From the NCBI GenBank assembly GCA_017481945.1, contig JAFUOJ010000011.1, forward strand, positions 124,001-188,000: a DNA stretch of 64,000 nt, in the 5' to 3' direction. Shown one piece after another: positions 38,014-45,781 of this stretch (its first letter is position 1; every line of letters starts with the position of its first letter). The position numbers and the translations under genes were made by a program. The notes beneath the pieces were generated by a model. It had not been told where the DNA came from. It did no database searches and saw only the letters and a list, made by a program, of their open reading frames with translations. Source of the stretch: Parabacteroides sp. (lineage in GTDB: Bacteria > Bacteroidota > Bacteroidia > Bacteroidales > Tannerellaceae).

Positions 38014-38736
38014 CTATTTCCGTTGTGTAATCAAAACTTCTGCAACCAATAAATCCAGCGGTGTAGTAATTTTGATATTCTCACGGTTTCCGGAGACGGT
38101 ACTGACAGTATGTCCCATCGCTTCCACTACGGAGGCGTCATCCGTAAAGAACTCTGTATAAGGTTGCTGATAGGCTTCCCACAGCAAAGCCATGTCAAAC
38201 ACTTGCGGTGTTTGAACTGCGACATAGCGAGAACGATCAACCGGTCTGCTTCCCCCTTCGACTGTTTCACGAAGCGAATCAATCACGGGTATCACAGGTA
38301 TGGCGACTCCCGACACTTCAGCCTCTGCAAAACAATCACTTATCACCTCCGAAGTCACAAATGGGCGAACTCCGTCATGCACAGCCACGAGCAACCTCTC
38401 ATCGCCTCCCGTCCCATTTTTTTTCGCTCCGCAGCCGTCTCGCATTTCCTCGGCAAGGAATTGCAAACCGTTGCGCACCGAATGAAAACGCGTTGCGCCT
38501 CCGTTGACGACTCGGTGCGGGGCTTTACACCCAATCTCTTGGCAGAGCATTTTCCAATAGGGCTGATGATCTTCCGGAAGCACCAGAATCAATTCGGCCG
38601 AAGCGTCCCAGCGATAAAAAGCTTCCAACGTATGCATTAAAACCGGTTTCCCCTCCATTGGGATAAACTGTTTGGGCAAATCGCCTCCCATACGCAAACC
38701 GCGTCCTCCAGCAACAATTATAACTGCTCGTTTCAT
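38014..38736 (-). CDS. ispD: 2-C-methyl-D-erythritol 4-phosphate cytidylyltransferase
   Basis: IspD (240 residues) transfers CMP to methylerythritol phosphate in the non-mevalonate isoprenoid pathway. The CTP-binding loop IIVAGGRGLRMGGDLPKQF is at the N-terminus, VNGGATRFHSVRNGL near residue 80, VAVHDGVRPFV near 118 and DDASVVEAMGHTVSTVSGNRENIKITTPLDL at the end. All are typical. Its start overlaps the xseB stop by 4 bp (ATGA), so it is translationally coupled to xseB and belongs to a subtilase-xseA-xseB-ispD unit. Confidence 0.96.
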   Translation of the reverse strand: MKRAVIIVAGGRGLRMGGDLPKQFIPMEGKPVLMHTLEAFYRWDASAELILVLPEDHQPYWKMLCQEIGCKAPHRVVNGGATRFHSVRNGLQFLAEEMRDGCGAKKNGTGGDERLLVAVHDGVRPFVTSEVISDCFAEAEVSGVAIPVIPVIDSLRETVEGGSRPVDRSRYVAVQTPQVFDMALLWEAYQQPYTEFFTDDASVVEAMGHTVSTVSGNRENIKITTPLDLLVAEVLITQRK

Positions 38737-38933
38737 TCCTCTAATTCCTCCAATACTTTTTTTACCTCTTCATCTACTTTATAAAGCTTCTCTTTACATA
38801 GCTTTATAAGGCGTGTTGCCTCTTTCACCTTCTCTGAAAGAAGATCTACGTCTAAATCTCCATTTTCAATATCAGCGACTATCTTACGCAACTTATCGAC
38901 TGCTTCGTTATATGATTCTGTTTTCTTCGGCAT
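38733..38933 (-). CDS. xseB: Exodeoxyribonuclease VII small subunit
   Basis: The 66-residue helical protein (YNEAVDKLRKIVADIENGDLDVDLLSEKVKEATRLIKLCKEKL) matches XseB, which binds XseA to form exonuclease VII, a single-strand-specific exonuclease. Size and the IVxxxExGxLxxDxL pattern fit the family. It lies 23 bp after xseA and overlaps ispD. Confidence 0.95.
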   Translation of the reverse strand: MPKKTESYNEAVDKLRKIVADIENGDLDVDLLSEKVKEATRLIKLCKEKLYKVDEEVKKVLEELEE

Positions 38934-38956
38934 AATAGGACCTTATATATTTTGAA

Positions 38957-40327
38957 TTATGATTTATCTTTAATCTCTTCGGCAGACAACTGCACTTGTG
39001 TCACCGAAGCACGAATTTCTCCATCCGAGAAACGGGTTACAATCTCATCTCCGGACTGCAAATCAGTGGCTTGCTTCACTATCTTTCCTTCCTTTAGAGT
39101 TAAGCTATATCCCCGTTTCAAGAGATATTCCGGTGAAGCCATTTGGGCAAATTGTTCGGTCAGCTGAATGAAACGGTTCTGTTCGGCCAACCAAGTTTCC
39201 GTTCGGTTTTTCAAATGTAATTGCCAAGTATCTACCGTTGCCCGCTGTTGTTTCAAAAGCGAAGAGACCATCAATGGCAATTGCCCTCCCAAACGTTGCA
39301 ATAGCGAACGATTCCGCTCGATCCGGTTTAAAGCTAATGCCGGCAAACGGTTAGCCAACGTATGCAACTGATTCTTTTGTGCAGACAGAATCTCTGTAGC
39401 CAACAGGCTTACACTTTGTTGCAATGAATCCAATTCCCCGGCAACTTTATCCATCCGGGCAATCAGGAATTCCGCAACAGCCGTAGGCGTCTTCATCCGG
39501 GTATGTGCCACTAAATCCAAGATGGTATCGTCACGCTCATGACCAATCCCGGTAATAATCGGTAAAGGGAACTGGGCACAGTTTGCTGCCAACAGATAAG
39601 AATCAAAACTATTCAAATCGGACGTTGCCCCTCCTCCTCGGATGATTACCACCACATCAAAGCAATCAAGATGTTGATAGATTCGCTCCAAAGCAGCAAT
39701 CACAGATTCCTCCGTTCGCTCTCCCTGCATAAGAGCCGGAAATAACTTCGTATAGAAAAGATAACCCGCCGTATTATTAGCCAACTGATTCAGGAAGTCC
39801 TCGTATCCGGCAGCCGTAGGCGAAGTAATCACCGCTACTCGCTTAGGTAAAGTCGGGAAAGGTAATTCTTTATTTAATGTAAAGACTCCCTCCTCTTGTA
39901 ATTGCCGGATAATCTCCATACGTCTCCGAACCATATCCCCTAACGTGTAGGCCGGATCAATATCCAATACAGTCAAACTATATCCATACAGTTCGTGAAA
40001 CTCGACAGCGACCTTCACTAAAACCTTCAGCCCCGAAGCAAATTGTTGCCCCGTCTCCATCTCAAAATAGGGTTTCAGGAGACGGAAGGTCTTCGCCCAA
40101 ATAGAGCCTCGTGCTCGAGCAACCAACTGTCCGGTAACCGGATTTTTCTCGATAAACTCCAAATAGCAATGTCCGGAAGCTGCATTGGTACGCACATCAC
40201 TCATTTCTGCGCGAATCCAGCAAGTTTCCGGGAATGCGTCCAACAAGACATTCTTAATCCGATTATTCAGTTCAAGCAAGGAAAACTCCTGCCGATCCTG
40301 TCCGGCACTATTTAGATCGAGATTCAT
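38957..40327 (-). CDS. xseA: Exodeoxyribonuclease VII large subunit
   Basis: From ATG 40327 the protein has 456 residues. The N-terminal OB domain (FSLLELNNRIKNVLLDAFPETCWIRAEMSD) is followed by the catalytic region with KRVAVITSPTAAGYEDFLNQL near residue 140 and DVVVIIRGGGATSDLNSFDSYLLA...PIITGIGHERDDTILD near 230, then a long helical segment and the KRGYSLTLKEGK end typical of XseA. The start overlaps the end of the upstream subtilase gene by 20 bp, so the two are coupled. A reading to 40384 would extend the overlap without added homology. Confidence 0.95.
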   Translation of the reverse strand: MNLDLNSAGQDRQEFSLLELNNRIKNVLLDAFPETCWIRAEMSDVRTNAASGHCYLEFIEKNPVTGQLVARARGSIWAKTFRLLKPYFEMETGQQFASGLKVLVKVAVEFHELYGYSLTVLDIDPAYTLGDMVRRRMEIIRQLQEEGVFTLNKELPFPTLPKRVAVITSPTAAGYEDFLNQLANNTAGYLFYTKLFPALMQGERTEESVIAALERIYQHLDCFDVVVIIRGGGATSDLNSFDSYLLAANCAQFPLPIITGIGHERDDTILDLVAHTRMKTPTAVAEFLIARMDKVAGELDSLQQSVSLLATEILSAQKNQLHTLANRLPALALNRIERNRSLLQRLGGQLPLMVSSLLKQQRATVDTWQLHLKNRTETWLAEQNRFIQLTEQFAQMASPEYLLKRGYSLTLKEGKIVKQATDLQSGDEIVTRFSDGEIRASVTQVQLSAEEIKDKS

Positions 40328-41678
40328 ACTTTTTCCCCTTTTTATAGGCCTTATAGACATTGGGTATTCCGTATCCCAATTCAACGTTCGGACGTTTGTA
40401 CAGATGGGAAGAGCGACGCAACAGATCCATCACCTCCCGATTGGTCAATCCCGGAAGTGACTGCCAAAGACAAATACCCAATCCTGCCAAAATAGGAGTA
40501 GAAAAGGAGGTTCCACTGGCAAAACGTACATCTCCTCGCGAACCGATGACGCAACTGCTTGTACCTAAAGCCACGGCATCCGGTTTCACCCGTCGATCCG
40601 CAGTAAAGCCCATTGAGCTGAAGTTACTTCGTTTCTTTTCTTGCGTGATAGATCCGACTGTAAAAGCGCCGATTGCGTCTGCCGGGACAGTAATCTTTCT
40701 CCATTCGTTCCCTCCTTCGTTTCCGGCACTGCAAAAGACCAATATTCCTTTTTCCGAAGCCCGATTAGCCGCTTGACTAATAAGGGCATGTTTCCCCGTC
40801 AGAGCCTCATAACCATAAGAAAGTGATTCGTCATCAAAAGAAAAATAACCTAACGAAGAGGTAACAACATCTACCCCTACACTATCCGCATACTCAACAG
40901 CAGCCGTCCAATAGTCCTCTTCAATCGGGTATTCGGAAGCCCCATCCTCACTCTTTAACAATAAAAAAGAGGCATTAGGAGCCGTCCCTACCATAATCCC
41001 CGGTAGATTGGCAGCCAAACAGGACAAGACCTTTGTCCCGTGGTCATCATCCAGGAATACGCTCTCTCCCGGTGTTACAAAATTATAGGTTCCCAACAAA
41101 TGCAAAGAGTCAAAAGCTGCAATCCGGTCTACATGCTTAAAGCCAGCGTCAATGACAGCGACCTGCATACCTTCGCCTTGGAAACCGGCTTTATGCAGTT
41201 TCATCCCGTTCAACATTTTTATTTGTTTCTGAGCATGACCATATTTATCCGGTAGAGGCTCTTTTTCCGGATAAAGCTTTCCGGTTTCCTCTACCCTCTC
41301 CAGATTTTCTCTTTTGCCTTTCCAAACGTACTTCACTGAATCAACAATGTCCAGCTGTTCCAACTGTTTTGCGACCAAACTATCTGTACTCTCCATTACA
41401 ACCGTTGCAAACCATCGGCTCTGCACTATCGGCTTAGCACCGGTCTTTGACAACTGATTGATATAAGCCGGTGAAATAGGAAAGTCTTCTTGAGTCACTT
41501 CAATTGCCTGTTTGATCCTTCGTTCTATCGCTCTCTTAGAAAGATAAACCTCAGGATTCTCCACTCGATAACCAGCATTCCCTTTATCTTTCAAATAAAC
41601 ACGGAAACAATAATACTCATCGGCCCACAAACCAATAGGAAGGCAACATACCAACAATATGAACAGAATTCTACACAT
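40308..41678 (-). CDS. Exported subtilisin-family (S8) serine peptidase
   Basis: The 456-residue protein has a signal peptide (MCRILFILLVCCLPIGLWA) and a propeptide-like region to ~150. The catalytic triad is complete: D177 in VAVIDAGF, H213 in DDDHGTKV, S391 in ASGTSFSTP, with the oxyanion Asn in CSAGNEGG (N320). It is probably exported and processed in the envelope or beyond. The last residues overlap the start of xseA by 20 bp, an odd pairing of an exported protease with a DNA-repair nuclease in one transcript. Substrate unknown. Confidence 0.92.
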   Translation of the reverse strand: MCRILFILLVCCLPIGLWADEYYCFRVYLKDKGNAGYRVENPEVYLSKRAIERRIKQAIEVTQEDFPISPAYINQLSKTGAKPIVQSRWFATVVMESTDSLVAKQLEQLDIVDSVKYVWKGKRENLERVEETGKLYPEKEPLPDKYGHAQKQIKMLNGMKLHKAGFQGEGMQVAVIDAGFKHVDRIAAFDSLHLLGTYNFVTPGESVFLDDDHGTKVLSCLAANLPGIMVGTAPNASFLLLKSEDGASEYPIEEDYWTAAVEYADSVGVDVVTSSLGYFSFDDESLSYGYEALTGKHALISQAANRASEKGILVFCSAGNEGGNEWRKITVPADAIGAFTVGSITQEKKRSNFSSMGFTADRRVKPDAVALGTSSCVIGSRGDVRFASGTSFSTPILAGLGICLWQSLPGLTNREVMDLLRRSSHLYKRPNVELGYGIPNVYKAYKKGKKYESRSK

Positions 41679-41721
41679 CTTAAATCAGCTTTTTGCAAAA
41701 ATATAAATTGTACACTATAAA

Positions 41722-41759
41722 AAAAAGCCCGGCGACACAAGAGGGTCACCGAGCTTTTT
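41722..41759 (-). terminator. Terminator of the Lrp/AsnC regulator gene
   Basis: AAAAAGC (41722-41728) pairs with GCTTTTT (41753-41759), and CGG/CCG and GAC/GTC extend the stem with two mismatches. A T-run follows on the minus strand. Confidence 0.7.
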
Positions 41760-41774
41760 CAATTAAATATCCTA

Positions 41775-42245
41775 CTACTCAGAAAAGATATCGCAAATAG
41801 GAATTTCGCGCTTTACGCTCTGACGCAAAGAAATAAGCGTCTCGGTAGCTGTCACTCCGGGGATTTCCTGAATCTGAGTATTTAACAATTCCATCAAGTG
41901 TTCGTTATCTCTCGCGTACAACTTAATCAACATCGTGTACGGTCCTGTGGTAAAGTGGCATTCCACAATCTCTGGAATTTTTTCAAACTCTGGTACAACT
42001 TCTTTATACATAGAACCTCTTTCCAACTTTACGCCAATATATGTACATGTATTATAGCCTAAAATCTTCGGATTAATGTGGTAACCTGATCCAACAATCA
42101 CGTTCATTTCAATCATTCGTTGTACTCGCTGATGAATAGCAGCACGCGATACTCCGCATTCTTCTGCCACATCTTTAAAAGGAATTCGGGCATTCTTGGA
42201 AATAATATTCAAGATTTGCCGATCCAGCTTGTCTATCTTCTCCAT
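41775..42245 (-). CDS. Lrp/AsnC-family transcriptional regulator
   Basis: The 156-residue protein has an N-terminal winged helix (LDRQILNIISKNARIPFKDVAEECGVSRAAIHQRVQRMIEMNVI) and a C-terminal RAM/ligand domain (YIGVKLERGSMYKEVVPEFEKIPEIVECHFTTGPYTMLIKLYARDNEHLMELL...IPGVTATETLISLRQSVKREIPI). Such proteins form octamers and respond to amino acids or related small molecules. Its targets are not evident from neighbours. A -7 box TACTTTTG is present on the minus strand at 42281-42288, but the -33 is weak. Confidence 0.93.
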   Translation of the reverse strand: MEKIDKLDRQILNIISKNARIPFKDVAEECGVSRAAIHQRVQRMIEMNVIVGSGYHINPKILGYNTCTYIGVKLERGSMYKEVVPEFEKIPEIVECHFTTGPYTMLIKLYARDNEHLMELLNTQIQEIPGVTATETLISLRQSVKREIPICDIFSE

Positions 42246-42346
42246 CGTTTACTTATTTTCCATTTTTAGATTTAATGTATCAAAAGTATATATTTAATTT
42301 TAATATTGTATCATTCTGAAAGGGAAAAGTGAGGAATAAACAATAA

Positions 42347-42387
42347 AAGTGGGCGAAATATGCTATCAAACATATTTTCGCCCACTT
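42347..42387 (-). terminator. Terminator of the FKBP pair
   Basis: AAGTGGGCGAAATATG (42347-42362) pairs with 42371-42387 with one bulged base. On the minus strand a TTTTATTG tail follows. Confidence 0.85.
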
Positions 42388-42412
42388 CCAATTCAATCAA
42401 TATATCTGCTTT

Positions 42413-43132
42413 TTATTTCTTTTTTTCGTCTTTAACGATTTCAAGCAACTCGATTTCGAACTTCAATGTGCTATTCGGTTTAATGTCAGCACCAGCACCA
42501 CGTTCGCCATAACCTAATTCAGAAGGAATCCAAACGATATATTTAGAACCAACTGGCATTAGCTGAAGAACTTCTGTCCAACCTTTGATTACTTGGCCAA
42601 CACCAAATTCAGCAGGTTCGCCACGATCTACAGAACTATCAAACTTTGTACCATTTAATAATGTACCTGTATAGTGAACTTTTACGCGATCTTCTGCAGT
42701 CGGTTTAGCTCCTTTACCTTCTGTAACTACCTGATATTGCAAACCGCTTTCAGTTGTAATCACACCGCTCTTTGTTTTATTCTCAGCCAAGAACTTTTCG
42801 CCTTCTTCTTTATTCTTTTCAGCGTCTCTTGTTGAAGCCTGCATAAAATAATTCTGCATAAAAGCCTGAGCTTCTTGCGGAGTCATTTTCATAGCAGCAC
42901 TATCACCCTTAATTGCCTGTACGAAACCTGCAATCAAGTCATCCACGTTAGCAGGATCACCCGGTAATGTCTTCAAATTTTCTTTATAACCGGCACCTGT
43001 AGTAATACCAATCGCATAGCTCACGCTATCTGCACCAGTTTTCAAAGAAGCACTCTTGTGTGAACCACCTCCACAAGAGGTCATGCCCATAGCTACAATT
43101 ACTGTAGCAACCAATACACTAATTTTTTTCAT
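42413..43132 (-). CDS. FKBP-type peptidyl-prolyl isomerase, lipoprotein
   Basis: The 239-residue protein has a lipoprotein signal (VIVAMGMTSC, Cys near residue 20). An FKBP N-terminal dimerisation-type region (DSVSYAIGITTGAGYKENL...MTPQEAQAFMQNYFMQ) precedes the FKBP catalytic domain (GAKPTAEDRVKVHYTGTLLNGTKFDSSVDRGEPAEFGVGQVIKGWTEVLQLMPVGSKY...PNSTLKFEIELLEIV). The arrangement matches FkpA/Mip-like folding helpers of the envelope. It lies 15 bp after a paralogue and shares its terminator. Confidence 0.93.
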   Translation of the reverse strand: MKKISVLVATVIVAMGMTSCGGGSHKSASLKTGADSVSYAIGITTGAGYKENLKTLPGDPANVDDLIAGFVQAIKGDSAAMKMTPQEAQAFMQNYFMQASTRDAEKNKEEGEKFLAENKTKSGVITTESGLQYQVVTEGKGAKPTAEDRVKVHYTGTLLNGTKFDSSVDRGEPAEFGVGQVIKGWTEVLQLMPVGSKYIVWIPSELGYGERGAGADIKPNSTLKFEIELLEIVKDEKKK

Positions 43133-43147
43133 CTTTCTATATTATAT

Positions 43148-43735
43148 TTATTTTACTATGTCTAATAATTCTACATCAAAGATCAATGTACTATTCGGTT
43201 CAATCGCGTCACCAGCTCCATGTTCACCATAAGCCAATTCAGAAGGGATAAAAAGACGCCATTTTGAGCCAACCGGCATTAACTGCAAAGCTTCCACCCA
43301 ACCCGGAATCACTTGTGACACACCAAATACTGCTGGTTGACCACGCTGTACAGAACTATCAAAGACAGTACCATTAATCAATGTTCCATGATAATGACAC
43401 TTTACTTTATCTGTGGCAGTTGGTTTTGCACCTTCTCCTTTCTGCAAAACTTGATATTGTAAACCACTTGGCAAAGTAACGACTCCTGCTTTTCCTTTAT
43501 TAATAGTCAGGAACTCTTCTCCGGCTTTCTTATTCAGTTCTAACTTTTGCTTCTGAAGATTCATAAAGAATTCATTGATTATTTGCTTAGCTTCATCATA
43601 GCTAATTACAGGCTGAGCACCACTCAACACATCATTTACTCCTTTTACAAAATCCTCAACTTGGAGATTGTTAATACCTGAATTCTGGAAATTATTTCCG
43701 ATACTTAGACCCAGTGCGTAACTAATTTTATCCAT
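43148..43735 (-). CDS. FKBP-type peptidyl-prolyl isomerase without signal peptide
   Basis: From ATG 43735 the protein has 195 residues, starting MDKISYALGLSIGNNFQNSGI, with no signal peptide. The FkpA-type N-domain and the FKBP domain (VKCHYHGTLINGTVFDSSVQRGQPAVFGVSQVIPGWVEALQLMPVGSKWRLFIPSELAYGEHGAG) mirror the downstream lipoprotein gene closely, so the pair looks like a tandem duplication with one copy cytoplasmic and one exported. A reading from 43768 passes through the -7 box and is rejected. Confidence 0.9.
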   Translation of the reverse strand: MDKISYALGLSIGNNFQNSGINNLQVEDFVKGVNDVLSGAQPVISYDEAKQIINEFFMNLQKQKLELNKKAGEEFLTINKGKAGVVTLPSGLQYQVLQKGEGAKPTATDKVKCHYHGTLINGTVFDSSVQRGQPAVFGVSQVIPGWVEALQLMPVGSKWRLFIPSELAYGEHGAGDAIEPNSTLIFDVELLDIVK

Positions 43736-43765
43736 TCTTTTTTCTTTTCTACTAATAATGAGCCA

Positions 43766-43824
43766 CAAAAGTAATGCTTTTCACTACATAAACTGCAAAC
43801 AACAACACTTTTTTACTACTTTTG
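43766..43824. promoter_or_regulatory. Divergent -7 boxes between the FKBP pair and the DUF4886 gene
   Basis: TACTTTTG occurs on the minus strand (43766-43773, for the FKBP genes; TTTG lies 22 bp upstream) and on the plus strand (43817-43824, for the gene at 43888). Both match TAnnTTTG exactly. The plus-strand -33 box is not clear. Confidence 0.6.
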
Positions 43825-43887
43825 CAACACTTATGTAAAGTATAACAGGTTAAAAGATATATTTGTTGACAATTTAAATTTCAAAAA

Positions 43888-44796
43888 ATGAAACACAGAA
43901 TTCTTTCATTAGTCATTGTATGCTTGAATCTTTTCAGCATTTCAGTATTCGCACAAACTAATTATCCGCTTCCTCAGAATCCGGATACGCTGCGTATTTT
44001 AGGTATCGGTAACAGCTTCACAGATGACGGTATGATGTACCTTCCTGAATTATTAGAGGCTGCAGGTATTAAGAATGTAATCTTAGGTCGCCTTTACATC
44101 GGAGGTTGCTCATTAGAAGGTCATTGCATTGAAGACCAAAAAGCTCCGGGAGAAGGTCGTTACATTTATTATAAGTCTACAGAAAACAAATGGGAGCCGG
44201 GTGTTAAAGGGACTCATTTGCATACAGGTATTGAAGACGAGAACTGGGATATCGTCGTTCTACAACAGCAATCAGGTAAATCTGGTTGGTATATGACTTA
44301 TCAGCCGTGGTTGAATCAATTGATTGAAATCGTTCGCATGCATTGTTCAAATGCTGGAGCTTGTATTGCATGGCAACAGACTTGGTCATACGCTAATACC
44401 AGCAAACATGGAGAGTTCAGTCGTTACGGTAAAAGTTGTAATATGATGTATCAATCTATCATCAACTGCAACAAACAATTGATGGAAGATACACAAATCA
44501 ATGTTATTATCCCTTCTGGTACAACAGTACAGAACTTGCGTGAAACAGCGATGGCTGATTCTTTGCAATTCACTCGCGATGGTTTCCATTTAGATTATAA
44601 GATGGGACGTTACGCAGCAGCTTGTGCTTGGTTCCAGACTTTAGTAGCACCGGTTCTAAAAACAAATTTAGCAGGTAATCCTTGCCGCTTAGCAGGTACA
44701 GAACATGCTTTAACAGACGAACAAGCTTTAGCTTGCCAATTAGCAGCTCGCCAAGCTTGCGCAAGATTATTTGAGGTTACTAAATCCGAAAAATAA
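43888..44796 (+). CDS. Exported DUF4886 (SGNH-like) protein
   Basis: The 302-residue protein has a signal peptide (MKHRILSLVIVCLNLFSISVFAQ). LRILGIGNSFTDDGMMYLPELL carries the GxSF nucleophile-type block, and DGFHLDYKMGRYAAACAWF the D-x2-H pair, as in SGNH hydrolases. DUF4886 proteins are common in Bacteroidetes and occur in glycan-use loci as likely esterases, but activity is not demonstrated from sequence alone. It lies 26 bp before a GDPD gene on the same strand, so the two form a probable unit. Confidence 0.88.
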   Translation: MKHRILSLVIVCLNLFSISVFAQTNYPLPQNPDTLRILGIGNSFTDDGMMYLPELLEAAGIKNVILGRLYIGGCSLEGHCIEDQKAPGEGRYIYYKSTENKWEPGVKGTHLHTGIEDENWDIVVLQQQSGKSGWYMTYQPWLNQLIEIVRMHCSNAGACIAWQQTWSYANTSKHGEFSRYGKSCNMMYQSIINCNKQLMEDTQINVIIPSGTTVQNLRETAMADSLQFTRDGFHLDYKMGRYAAACAWFQTLVAPVLKTNLAGNPCRLAGTEHALTDEQALACQLAARQACARLFEVTKSEK

Positions 44797-44822
44797 AATC
44801 CTTTAAACATATCCTCTGCCGT

Positions 44823-45719
44823 ATGAAAAAAATATTATTCTTTGCATTTATTGCTTTAACAATTCTGCCAGGGTTCGCACAAGATCGGGCAATGCAGATT
44901 AGAGAAAAACTTCTGAAGTGTGATGAAAGTAGTGTATTGGTAACTGCTCATCGAGGTGACTGGAGAAACTTTCCCGAAAACTCTTTAGAAGCTATTGACA
45001 ATGCTATTCAAATGGGAGTTGATATTGTTGAATTAGATGTACAACGTACAAAAGATGGGGTTCTCATCTTAATGCACGACAACACATTAAATCGTACAAC
45101 TACAGGTAAAGGGAAAATAGAGGAGACAACAATGGCCGAGATCAGTCAGCTAAAACTAAAAAATGGCTGTGCGATCCGAACCATACATAAAGTACCTACT
45201 TTAGAAGAAGCTTTACTTCATGCCAAAGGGAAAATCATGATTAATCTGGATAAAGCAGACCGTTTCTTTGAAGAGGTCTATGCTTTATTAGAGAAAACTG
45301 GTACAACTAAACAGATTATCATGAAAGGAGGCAAACCAGCAGAAGAGGTAAAAGCACAATTCGGTAAATATCTTCAAGAGGTTATTTATATGCCGATTGT
45401 TAACTTAGACAAAGACAACGCAGAACAACAGATCGAAAGCTTCATCAGCGATATGCACCCTGTTGCATTTGAATTGGTCTATGCTAACAAATCAAATCCT
45501 TTACCTCAAAAACTACAGAAAAGTTTAAAAGGACGTACACTCATTTGGTATAATACTTTATGGGATACATTAGCCGGAGGTCACGATGATGACGCTTCAT
45601 TACGCAATACAGATGACGGTTATGGTTATCTTATTGATCAATTGGGAGCACGTATCATTCAGACTGACCGTCCTCAGTTCCTTTTAGACTATTTACGTAG
45701 TAGAAAATTACATGAATAA
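44823..45719 (+). CDS. Exported glycerophosphodiester phosphodiesterase-family protein
   Basis: The 298-residue protein (signal MKKILFFAFIALTILPGFAQ) has the GDPD core: VLVTAHRGDWRNFPENSLEAIDNA near residue 40 supplies the first catalytic His and metal Glu, and IVELDVQRTKDGVLILMHDNTLNRTTTGKG the next Glu, Asp and His. These enzymes cut glycerophosphodiesters to glycerol 3-phosphate and an alcohol; the periplasmic location suggests lipid-head-group or polymer turnover. It shares a probable transcript with the DUF4886 gene and is followed by a strong terminator. Confidence 0.92.
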   Translation: MKKILFFAFIALTILPGFAQDRAMQIREKLLKCDESSVLVTAHRGDWRNFPENSLEAIDNAIQMGVDIVELDVQRTKDGVLILMHDNTLNRTTTGKGKIEETTMAEISQLKLKNGCAIRTIHKVPTLEEALLHAKGKIMINLDKADRFFEEVYALLEKTGTTKQIIMKGGKPAEEVKAQFGKYLQEVIYMPIVNLDKDNAEQQIESFISDMHPVAFELVYANKSNPLPQKLQKSLKGRTLIWYNTLWDTLAGGHDDDASLRNTDDGYGYLIDQLGARIIQTDRPQFLLDYLRSRKLHE

Positions 45720-45729
45720 TCTTACAAAC

Positions 45730-45768
45730 AAAAATGGGCTGTCTTCTTTATAAGGACAGCCCATTTTT
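45730..45768. terminator. Bidirectional terminator between the GDPD gene and sppA
   Basis: AAAAATGGGCTGTC (45730-45743) pairs perfectly with GACAGCCCATTTTT (45755-45768) with T-runs in both directions. Confidence 0.92.
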
Positions 45769-45781
45769 TATAGTTCTATTA

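Noticed and set aside
38110-38640. 176-codon reading frame antisense to ispD
   Set aside because: Shadow of ispD, which has all its catalytic motifs on the minus strand.
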